A DNA stretch of 64,000 bases, taken from Lycocorax pyrrhopterus obiensis (taxonomy: Eukaryota; Chordata; Aves; Passeriformes; Paradisaeidae). Under the pieces are notes generated by a model, which was not told the origin of the DNA, made no database searches, and worked only from the letters and a program-made list of their open reading frames with translations. Position numbers and translations under genes: made by a program. The stretch covers positions 13,836,484 to 13,900,483 of the forward strand of contig JACSVZ010000004.1 of assembly GCA_014706295.1 (NCBI GenBank), given 5' to 3'. The stretch's first letter is position 1; every line of letters begins with the position of its first letter. Positions 13,506-25,500 of this stretch are shown here, piece after piece.

Positions 13506-16500
13506 GTAAGGAAGATCCCAGCTTTCTGTCCAGCTTGCTCTTGGATTGTGGCTTGATTACTTACTTTTCTAGTTATCTTTTTCCTCCTCTGAAGTTTTCT
13601 GATACAAACACAAATTCCATGGCTTTTAAATATTAAATTGTGAAGACTACATATTGCTTTGCTAAGTGCCTTTTTCTCTTCTTTACCTTGTGAATTATTC
13701 AAAGAGTAACACAATTACATAATGCTTCTTTTAGAATTTAGATTTGTTGGCAATAATTTACTACACTTCTGAGGTAACTACTTATAAATAAGTGTGCACT
13801 GCTTAATACAGGCATTTCTACTAGAAATAATTTCAGTAATTACAACAGATCTGAAAACTTTAACTCAAATGTAAGCATCCATATAAAATTCATATGTTCA
13901 ATAAGTAATTCTGACATTGGTTTCTGAAAGGGATTTAGAAAAATGGTTATTCCATTTCCATCTAAGAAGCTAGAAAACTCTTCAGAATCAAAGCCCATTG
14001 ACTGATACTGATTCCTGACAACAGCCTAAGAAGTGACTGTGTCTCACAGGAGGCTGGGGTGCTCATTGCACGTGATGGACACATTTGAACAGTTTGTCCC
14101 AGAGCCCCCTTTCCTCACTTCGGGCTTTGCCTGGCTATCAATGCAGCCTTGCCTCTTCAAAAGCTTGTAACAAGTCAAAGCTGGCTCTTTCTTTGACCAA
14201 TGGCTACCAAGGTAATTCTGTTTCTGACCTCAGCTCAGTGCTAATATTGCCCCACCACCTTCCCCTTGCCTAGATACTTGGGCAAGGAAACTTGTGCCAA
14301 AGCAGCTTCCTGCTGGGAAACCTGGGGAGAGGAGAGAGTTGCGTATGCACTTGTGTTGAGCCAAGTATTTTCAAACCTTCCCTGTGCACTGCTTAGGGGT
14401 AAATCCCATGCTGCACTAAGTTTGTGCTAGACAATTAATTTTTTAATCCCTTGAGGGATCATACAATACTCTCAGTTGGTTAAAAAGCTCTGTGCCCTGC
14501 CTTACAGACTGGCACAGGATTACTATCCATTTTGCTTTTGTTGGTCTTTCATGCCAGTTTAATCAACTGTAAATGTGGATGAAAGTGTGGCTACAATTAG
14601 GGGTTTTAGTTATGAATTGGGATCCCAAACTGGATTGGAATTACAACTTTCCAAGGTGGATGTTTTGTTTTATTGAAGTATCAACAGTTTACTGAAGAAT
14701 GAAGTTTATCTAGTATGCAGTAAAAGTTAGTCATAGAGCTGTTGAATGTAATACTGATGTAGAGCCCAGGCTTGGTTCTGAGGTTTTATAGAGAAAGATG
14801 ATAACTGAAGCTTTGCTTACACAGATTAGTATTGGCTCATAGGTGTTAATTGACATATCAGCTGTTCATTGTTTCTAGAGGGAGATGAAAATGTGAAGCT
14901 CCAAGTTAATTGTAACTAGATAATTGAGTCTGGTAATTGAAATTATGGCACAGGATGGTCTGTGAATTTTATCTGATGAATTTTCTGCTATGGTGGGCAC
15001 AGGTGGCACACCATTAACTTGTTGTCTTCTTGCTCTGGGAAGTTTTAGAGAGATCCCTCCTTTGTGAACCTCAGTTTGTAGAGGGCGAACTTGGAGCTCT
15101 TTGGATCTTGCAGTAGGAGGTTCCCACAAATGTGCTGGGCAATGCAGACCCTGATACAGCCGAGCGTCCTGTCTTGTTTGGATTTTTTCTGGTATGCCCT
15201 AAAGAAACAGAATTGTAGTGCTGGTGCCAGATCAGCTAAGGTTCAAAACCAATATGCCACTCACGGCACGTATGAAGAGTTTATAAACAAATTCCTACAT
15301 GCAGTTACAAGTGGTGCTTCAGCACTGGCTGGTGCTCAGGTATTACAGGAGCACTGCTCTGTGTAAACTGGTAGAAAAATCCTTCTTCCTGGAGAAAACT
15401 TTTGGCTAACACATGAAAATGTCCATTAGTCAAAGCCCAGAGCTGGCCCTGTGGGCCTCTCTTTTATGCACATGGGGTGAGGCAGAGAAAGAAAGAAAGA
15501 GGAGCCTAGGCTGTGAAGCCATTAGCAGAAAACAACCTGTTCATTTTGGATCTCCTGTCTGTCCTTGCTGTGTCCTGCAGAAAATGAACGTGCTGTGAGT
15601 GACACTGGCCTTGGCGCATTTCAGCAATTTTTATGGAACTGCTGTTCCTGTTTACAAAAGCCATCTCTCAGAGCTGTGTGCATGTGTAAAGGGGTTTATC
15701 ACGGTGTGATCTTGGCAGCTTGGCTAGAAAAAACCACCAAGGGATGATGAACATTACCAACGGTACCAACTCATTTAAATGTCAAAGCTCTCTCAGCATT
15801 CTTTCCTGCTGCCTCATGGAGCAGGCAGTGCTAGTAAAGGAGCAGGTTTCCTGGAGCAGTCGACTCCAGTGGCTTTGTTTTTCTGTTCTTTTTTTGGGTG
15901 TGTTGCTAAAGTGGCTGAAGTTACAACCCCACGAAATGCAGGTTTAAGAGAGAGAATTGGACTCGTAGGGCAATCTGATCTGTGGCAATGTATGTGGGGT
16001 TTGTCAGGACATCGCTGCACGTGAAAGGTTATGTGATGGAAGGAGTGGTGGGAAGTGCCTGGGCCATTCTGGATCAGCAGGTAGCAAGAGGGGAAGTGGA
16101 GAGGCAGGCATTAATATCTTCTCTCTGGTGACCAGTGGCAGGACCTGAGGAAACAGCATGAAGCTGCATCATGGGAGGTTTAGGTTGGATAACAGGAAAC
16201 AGTTCTTCACCCAGAGGGTGGCTGGGCACTGGAACAGGCTCCCCAGGGCAGTGGTCACAGCACCGAGCCTGGCAGAGTTCAGGAAATATTTGGACAATGC
16301 TTCCAGGCGCATAGTGTGACTCTTGGGGTATTCTGTGCAGGGCCAGGAGGTGAGCTTTGATGGTTTTAGTGGGTCCCTCCCAAGTCAGTATATTCTATGA
16401 TTCTAAGTTAGGATATGGCTCTATCCATCTGGGGCCCTGACTAAATGTTCCAGTTGATTCACTGCAAAGAATGTGGTAGCGTGGCCAGTGGGAAAGGTTA

Positions 16501-19500
16501 CTGCTGTGTGGATTCATGGCAGCTTGACATTGCTAATGAGCTGCTGTTATTCTGTCACTGTACAAAACCATGTGATAAGAGGTGGTTTGTGAGATAGGGA
16601 CATGGACTTTAGCAAGTTCTTCTCTCTTGCATTAGCCCAGTCTGCACTGTTGTCAAGAAAAAGTCTCCTTGGAACAGCTGAGCATACTTCACATTCAGGA
16701 CTGTTTATTTTAAGCGCCTGTTTACTTCACTGGACATAAAGCTTGGCACACTACTAAAAGTTATCTTAATAGTCTGCCTAGACTAGAATGCAAATCAGTA
16801 TGCTCAATTTAAAGCTAATAGTGGCAATCTTTTTTCCCTCAGCTGACAAGTCTGTCTCATGCATATGTAGCATGTAATTTTAGTTTAAACATGCGGAGTC
16901 AATATTTCTATTTCTATTCTGAATGCTGAGGGAGGATCTATGCTGGAAGCCACATTAGACCTCTTACCTCTTCCGAAGTCTGTGGATGTTTGATTGCAGA
17001 TGGGACCAGCTAAAAGACAGGATTTTTTGAGCTTTGGGACCCTCTGGGTTCTACATAAACAGTGACTTAGGAGCTTTCAGTGTGCTGGTTTAAAGCAGAA
17101 CAAATGTTCTCATGACCAATAGCAGGTTTACATTGTGTGGTTATATTCAGTTTGTTCATCTGTGTTCTAATCCTTTTTCCTAGTAAATTAATTTGAAATC
17201 TCTCATTGACTTCAGGAATAACACATTCACAGATTTTAAGGTCCTAGGGGACCTTTACATGTGACTGGTCTGACTTGCTGTGTGGCAGTCTGTTTAAAAC
17301 CTTTCTCTTCTTGCAACTTATTGAGCAACTGAGGACTAGTGACTGAGTGGGAGCTTGTCCTTCAGGAAAGCATCTGCTTCTCATTTATAGGCCCCAACTG
17401 ATGGAAAGCTTAGCATGTTGTTTGGTAAACTAGGAAACTTTCTGTTTTCTCTTTCTGTTCCTCTATTTACCTCGTTCAGCTGCTGTTCCTTTAAACTGAA
17501 AAATCTCTAACTTTCCGGGAATAATAATTTAAATATGATGCTTATGTTGTAAGGGCAAAGTTATCTTAATTACTGAAAGGCGGGTAGAGAAGCCAGAAAA
17601 CAAAATATTTATTGAGATTGAAGTTTTGTACATAAAATTATGGGGAAGCGAGCTCAGCGTCTCTCTGGACGAGTCCATGGGCTCTAAAGGTGTAAAGTAC
17701 TGCTTCAGAACCTGTTCTCTGTGGTACTTAATAGCACAAAGATCTGCAGGGCCAGGGTGGGCTCCTGCTGAGGTGGATCTGAGTATTTAAGATCCCTAGA
17801 ATCAGTAGGCAAATAGACACATAGTACAAACACAGCAGTACAGAGCAAATTTGTTAAGAGTCATTTGACTGTCTGTGCCATCCTAACATTTTCAACAATG
17901 TTTCTTTCTGCATTTGATTAATAATTAAGCTACCAAATGCAGTAAAATCCAGTTTCGAATCTTACAATGTGGCTGTCAATCCTGCAGTATGACATTTGAT
18001 TTTAAAGACCCAAAATAAAACAAAATACCAAATACTAAAACCCAGTAACTTACCAAAAAGGAAACATTTCTTTAACTGCAGTATCTAAGTTGTCTGATCC
18101 TACAACCACAGAAGGCAACGGATGGATTTCAGTTTCTTTCTGTACAAAGACACTGGGGGAGGTGAGCAAGAACTGTGATATTGAGCTATGAATCGTCTTG
18201 TCCTGGACATCAGACAAGACATGTTATCCCCACCCACAGGGTTTTAAAATATTTTAAGAACAAATCACAGCATGTGATTGCAACAAACCACTGGAGGAAT
18301 GGTAAGTTGGAGGACAAACCAGCATCAACGACAATGAGCAAAAGGCAAGAACAGCAAAAAATTCTTGCTCTGTGCCCAGCAGGAGAGACTCATCAACAAG
18401 CATCCTCCCACCAGGAATCTGAAGTGAAGAGAAATGGCTCCTTGATCTCTGATGTGTGAGATTTGTGTTAATCCAGAATGTTCTCCAAACTCTTACCCAT
18501 TATCTCCCTCTGATCCCTAGTCTCTGCCAGAATTGCAGGTACACAGCTCCAGTGGAGTAGTTTGAAATGACTGAAGTAGCAATCCAGGGCTGTTGGCTTG
18601 AACAGAGTAAGGGTGCGCATTGTTTGGGATGTGGTGGGAGACACTTTCTGATTAAGTTGAGCAAAGCTTTGACTTTGGGACTTGACACATTTTTACTTCA
18701 CTGAAAGTGCATGGAGATGAGTGGTTAAATGAAAAATGAAGGGCTAGGCCTATCTTTTAGTTCCTGCTTCCTGAATAGAAGCCAGTGGGCCAAACTTTTA
18801 ATTGTTTGGTTTGAGTACATAAAAAAGTGCTTCTCGGACTCTTTCAAGAAAACCTCTTGAGACGTTTTCTTTGATATAAGCACAGAATAGTCTTTAACTG
18901 TTCTGAAGTTTTTTCTCTTTGCCTGTCTATCTTGGAAGTTGCTTTGGAAGGGTTTGCAATGGCCATTGGCACAAACACAAGGAAGAAACTCAGTGTGACA
19001 GTGGGAGTTGCTGGGGAAGGCTCTTTGCCTTCTCCAGCTCTTTGCCTGTGGAATGGCTCTGGAAGGCCATTTGTCCACTCGCAGTCACAGGGATGTTTGG
19101 AATTTCCTGCTCTTGTCTGTCTGTTTGCCAGACTGCTGCAGAGGGATGTACGGGCTTACTCTCAACCGGATGGTCATGGAAGAGCCACTGCATGCTTTTA
19201 TTCGTTTCTCTGCATCCAGGAGGTGAGGGAACAGGGGCATTCTGCTCTGAATGGCAGCAATGAATGCTGCATGATCTACACTATGACATTCCCGAACTAG
19301 AATGGACTCTATTTTCCAGTAGATCATCCCCAGTGCAGGAATGAGATGTGCAAAAAGTGACCAGTTGTGTTTTGTAGCAGCAATTTTATCAGTTCGTTCT
19401 AACAAGGTGAACTCAAACAGGAAGTATGAACCTTGTATCTTTAGAATAACCCTGTTCCGTGTCAAAAGCATAAAACTGAAGCAGTACAGAGGTTATGAAG

Positions 19501-22500
19501 GTTTCTTATCAGTAAAAAAAAAAAAAAAAAAAAATACTCGTACAAATGACCCCTGTTTCAATTTGCCCTTCAAACTGGGAGTGATTAATTTAAATAAACT
19601 GCAACTATTGTACAAATAAGAGCCAAGAACATGATTACGTTGTGGCACACAGTGAATTCGGGAAAGTTTCTTGACACTTTATTAATAACACAAAAAGGGG
19701 AAGACAAGCCCTGTGACCATTTGGAGGCGAGGGCAGAACCTTGGTTTCTGACCACTGGGCAGAAGTTGAAGTAAAATGTCTAATGGTTATTTTATGTCTA
19801 ATGGATAACTACTCATTGTGTTGTTTACTAATAGGATGGAGCTGCCTCAAAATGTGCAGCAAAGCTTTCTCCTTGCTTGGAATTTCATATTCCTGCATTT
19901 AGGATGGCTACTAATATAATACAGATTGATTTAAAATTGCAAGGGAAGGAGTAACTTCAAAGAGAATTGGTTCTTGCTGTCCATCCTGCAGCACTCGTGT
20001 TGTCACATTACAGTTTCCACTGTTGGGTATTTTTCTCTGCAAAGTCTGTTACTGATGCTCTTTCTGTCATTCTGTTTATCTGCTCATTTTCTCTGTCCCT
20101 TCTAATAGTAAGAAGAAAGGACAGAGTTCAGTTATTCAGGGTCAGTAAAGATAAGACACCATTTGGGACATGTCAGGAACCCAGGATTTGAGTACAAACC
20201 ACAGTTTTTTCTCTGCTCACTACTAATTCTGTTTGCTTTTTTTCGGTGAAGGGTTGTTTTAGGTTTGCCTCAGTGTGCCATGACTGCAAAACTCTGATGT
20301 ATATAATGCATATACTTTCCTCTGACACAATAAATTCAAGGAAGCATTGTGTCTGGATACGTGACCAACGTTGCTGAAATAATCAGTGATTTTGCTCCCT
20401 GCCTTGGAAAGGAAGTTGCAGAAAGACCAAACTTTCCCCTTGCAACTCACTTATATGCTTTGTAAAACATTTTGTGTTTAACAATATCTTTTCCTTCTCG
20501 CAGGTAGTGGAAAAAGATGTGGACCCAGAAACGACCCTGCTAACTTATCTACGAAGAAAATGTATCCAGTGTCAGAAGAAACTGCAAAAGGCTTTAAATG
20601 CCTACAGCATTTTGTAATTGTTTACTGCTCTGTCACTTGAGTACCGGGCAGAGCTTTTGCACAGAGTGTAAGAGTGAGTGTTTGCATTGTCTGGTATTTC
20701 TTGCTGGCAAAGATTATAGCTGCTATTCCAGGCTTAAACAATAACAAATTTTAAATAATATACTTTAAATGATTTATTAACACTTCCAAGGAAAAAAAGC
20801 AATAATGAGATGGCAATAAAACTGAAGGAAATTTAAGTTTGTTCCACACAAACTGTAAAGAATTTTCTGGCCAGAACATCGCAGCCTCTTGAGATCCTGG
20901 CTGTATCATCCAATGATGTGGATGTTACTGGCTAGCTAATATCCCATAACTTGATAGTTCTGTGCTGTTTGTCAGATGGCCCAGGGAGGCAGCCTCAGAG
21001 CCAGGGGTTCCCCCCACGGACCGTGGGCACGTTTACATAAGCAGATGCAAGCGGTCACGTTTCACCCCTGTTTGAGACTGCTCAACACGTGAGTCAGAGC
21101 AGCTTCATGAGCTGGGTAGCTGTTACTGTGATGACCAGGCTGGCTGTACCAGGTCTGGTTCCATAGGTAGTGTCATTCCCTGTTTTCTGAGCTTCTGTCT
21201 GGCCAGCTGGGTGTGTACATGTGCCAAACTGTTCACAGGTGTTGGTGTATCCCTACCACGCTGCTGCGTTCCATTTGTCTGGGAGCTGAAGGAAGTGCAG
21301 GGACATGAATCACACTCCTCTTTGAGGTTTCCAGCAGAACTATCAACAGCCCTGTTTATCTGAATATACCATAGATGGACAAAGGTCAAGAGGAAATGTA
21401 AGTGGCATGACTCTTGTGCCCAGGTGTGCCTGTCTTACCGCTAGGACTTTTATGTCTAAGCTTGTTGACATCTAATGCAAATAGCTTTGTAAAGAGAGAA
21501 TCTGAGCTCTTCAGAACCTACTGATCTTCTACATGAGCATTCTGGTGAACTTACTTTGTAGATGTCTGGTTAGGGTCAGACAAATACTTTGAGAAACATT
21601 TTATTGGGGCAGGTTAGCACTGTCGTCAAGAGAAACACTGGATGGCATAGGAAAGCTGTGTTTCTGCTCAAGCAGGCGCATAATTGTATGAAAAGTAAAG
21701 GTGCCTTTAAGGGCATGGTTTAATCATGGGCTTGGCAGCGTTAGGTTTGCATTAAAGACACACCTTAGTGGTGGACTTGGCAGCATTATGTTTATGGTTG
21801 GACTTGGTGATCTTAAAGGTCTTTTCCAACCTAAATGATTCTGTGATTTCTATGATTCTCTAGAAAGGGTCAGTTCCATAATGTTTGCAGTGAAGTCGAG
21901 GATGAGTTGAGTTCCCTGTATCACAGTGCCTGTTGCTTTTCCAAAGGTGTTGTGATGTAGGGAAAGGCACTGATGATCTCAACTCAACGTGTCCATTGCC
22001 AATGAAATCCGCTGTTTTTAACTCCACCAAAAGTCTCTCAACATTGGCCAATCCTCTTTGCAATACATAATAGTGTCTAATTACCTTCTGATGAGTGAGG
22101 GGACCTAAGCAGAAGTGACTCAAGGAATTCTCTGTTGAACTTCCTTTGCAGAACATTTGATTTAATTCCTGATTGTAAAGCGCGGCCATGAGCTCAGCAG
22201 TCTGTGGAGGACTCTGCTTAGAGTCTGTGAGCTACCAGGTGTCTGTGCAGTGGTTCTGTGCATCTCCACCAGCTCTGGCTCTCAGTGTCTCCCTCCTACG
22301 GTTTTATGGGACCCAGGCTCCTGGGGAGTGTGCTTGGCTGGTTTTGTCCCTAGCAACTGGCAAGCCATCATAAATGGGGTGGCCAGACCACGGCTTTTAA
22401 GATGCAGGTAGTTCGTGAGCAGTTCAAGTGCAGCTGCCAGTCAGTGCTAAACTGTGGAACTTGTAGCCCTGAGTGACTGCCCTGCCTGGGAGCCTTCTGG

Positions 22501-25500
22501 GTGGTAGGAGTCACCAGGTGTGGGAAGAAGTCGAGCCCCACCAGTGAGAGGTGCTGAAGGAGATGTCACTGTGTGGCTCAGGGATGTGGCTGCATGCCTG
22601 AACAGCTCCTGCTCAGCAATTACCAGTGCTTTATCTCCCTTATGTTATTTCCTTTTCTAACTAATGGGAAGTGGGAACTGTTGGAATATTCAGAATATTT
22701 TTTTGTTTATTTCCAAGAGTCTATTGTAGTGTGGGCTGTGTCCTTATGAGGAGTTTGGGTGTTGATCTCAATACTCACGTGCCAGCTTTTGAAACTTTGC
22801 TTATGTTAAGTTATTAAGCAGAAGAAACGAGTGCTTTGTTTCCAGCAAGAACTTGTTGCTCAGCCTTGATTGACAACTTGAGCAGGTTTCTGCCAACACT
22901 TTTTGAGTTTTCCTTAATTCCTGTTCTCTCAGTGGGCCTGTGTGGAACCAAACTAGGCTGTGGAGAAGGTGGATGTGGTGCTTGCACTGTTATGATATCC
23001 AAGTATGATCCCTTTCAGAAGAAAATCCTGTATCCTTTGCAATCTGAACTCTGCAACTGAGAAATAAAATGGGGACAGATCCAGGTTCTTGACATACCAG
23101 ACATGGTACTATTTAAAAAAAAAAGTTATATAATGAATGTTTCTGCCAGAACATAGTTTTTCACTTTCAGAACATAAGCTCAGAAGGCTAAGATAAGAAC
23201 GTATTTTTCTTAAAGCATTGCACAATACTGATAGGGAACTATTTCTTTGTGCCCTGCTATACTTGCACTGATTCTAATGTAACTTTTTCCTGTGAGAATG
23301 CAAATAATGATTACTGTGATAAAATCTTTATTGTTATTTTATTGCGACAATAATCTGGTTTCTGTATGCCAGCAGATATCAACTTTTTTCTCTTCTTGTA
23401 TTGTAACCTTCAGAATTACTTCCTGAGACAAAATTTACTCCTGTTCTCACTTTAATTAATTGAAAGGGGAAGCAATGGAATCAAACAGAAAGGGGAATGG
23501 AGACAGAGGATGAGACAGAGAGACAGGCCCCAGTTTATTTTTACTGTGGGGAATAGAAAGCACTGAAATCTTTAATATATTTGGAATAATGCTTGGAGAT
23601 ACTTTAACTTGGATCATCTAACTGAGTGGTTCTGCTCAATTGCATGGCCATGAATAGGACATCTTTAGGGTCATTATTCTGTCTTGATAGAAATGAGAGG
23701 AAATAGCTAGTTCTTGTAAGAGTTTTGGCAACATTATTCTCTTTTACCTTCAGTCTAGACTTTTTCCCCATGTTTACCATCTAGAAACAGCTTTCTAGGT
23801 AAAAGGCTGAGAATTGCAGGTTCTTCTGTAACTTTGCAAGTGTCCAGCTGTACAGCATCTTGGTATTTGTAGTCTGCCCCTATAAATTACCTATATGGGT
23901 TCTGTAGCTTAACATGCAACAAGGATGTTTAAAATTCTTACTTCTAGGTGAAATCCTATGGTGTATGCCCATTTCAAACTTCAAGTGAAGCTGATGAGAA
24001 CTTTGGATGACTGGGTGCTGTAGGATTTGGCTTGTAACTAATACTTGTACCACATCTATTTAAGTGCTTCTATTGTGTCCACTGCTGTAGCTTCCGGGTA
24101 CTCTTCAGTGCTCCTGTTCCCTTTTCCCTTTGCTGAGCAGCACTGTCAGATGAAATGGCCTTAATTTACTATTTTAGCCACCATACTGCCAACGCTTGTC
24201 TCTTCCCTGTCTGTGCCCTGCATCACATAGCTGTAACTACTGTTGAAGGCATAGGAAACACAAAATCCAGGCTGCACCCAGCCCAGGTAAGCTATTAATA
24301 CTGGTAACTTTCAAACCCTCTATGCACGTTTTCTTATGTTAATTAAACCTGTCCCAGCGCACTGGGACCTCCACCATAATGCTAAATCCACAAGGCTGAC
24401 TCTCCACATGAGCAGTCCATACTTTCAGGAATGGCTAAGTGACAGAACCAAACTCCTGGGACAATGCTGCAGCTCTGTTATGCCCCTAACAAGTGAACTG
24501 GTGCTATCCTGGCTGAATTGCCAATGCTTTTGTTCATGGCTGTATGAGTCCACATCCTGGTCTGGGAAGGCTGATGTTGTGGGGAAAGCCAATATAATGA
24601 CCTGGAGCTAGGAAATCTGAGACAGATTTGGGCTCTCCTCTGGCCTTCCACAAATGGCCTTGGTTTCTGATCTTGCATAGTTAGGAACCTTCCCTGCAGT
24701 AGTGAAGTTAGGTTTGGTTCAGCAATGTTTCTGGAGTCTCAAAACATTCTTGGTGAGGAGGACTGACGGGAACGTGAAGCCTTGCTCTTCTGGCCAGGTG
24801 TTACAATGCAGCCTTGCCTCTCTTTGTCAGGGACCCTGCTCCCTTAAGGTAATCTGTGATTCATCTCAGTTTGCACAGTGGGTAGGATGTGTGCCAGTAT
24901 CTGAGGCAGTAAACAACGAAGTGAAAAATAAGTTACATGTGCATGAATGGATGGCAGCCAGTCTGACCTTTGTTTATTTGTCTTCTTTTCCCTCCCCCTG
25001 CCTGAAGATTCTGACAGCTAAGTTTTGAAATTCAAACTCAGGTCTAGGCAGGTAGCCCCAACCTTCCTAGCATAGTAAATCAAAAGAATTCCTGAGCTCA
25101 TTGGAGGCTTCTAGTGGCTTTCAGTCACATTTTGATTTCAAAGCCTAGGTGGAAATTTTTCAGGCTGCTCTTTTCTTTGAAGTCTGTCTCACGGATTAAT
25201 TGACCAACTCATCAAGGAACATCTGATGATAATCTTAGCTCCTCTGGTGAAATTGCTTTTAATAGAGCTGTTACAGAAACAAACACAACAATGAACTCAC
25301 CTTGATATTAGGGGCTAATGGCTGTTTTTACTTTCTCTCAGGAGAGAATAGCAAAAAGTCATGGATCCCAGTGCGGCTTTTGCACTCCAGGCATTGTCAT
25401 GTCCATGTACACATTGCTTCGGAACAACCCCGAGCCCCACATGGAGGACATCGAAGATGCTTTCCAAGGTAAAACTCATAGCCCTGCAGGGGTGCAACCT

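Larger units (their letters stand above)
13506..20503 (+). other. XDH: XDH intron 1
   Basis: The 7-kb first intron holds a CR1 3' end (16120-16405), an HNF1-like palindrome (17918-17928) and a 21-base A run (19514-19534). No coding exon was recognised. As a long first intron it is a likely place for control elements (inference). Confidence 0.6.

Noticed and set aside
19514..19534. A(21) run as the tail of a processed pseudogene
   Set aside because: No coding similarity or well-placed polyadenylation signal upstream, and no flanking target-site duplication seen.
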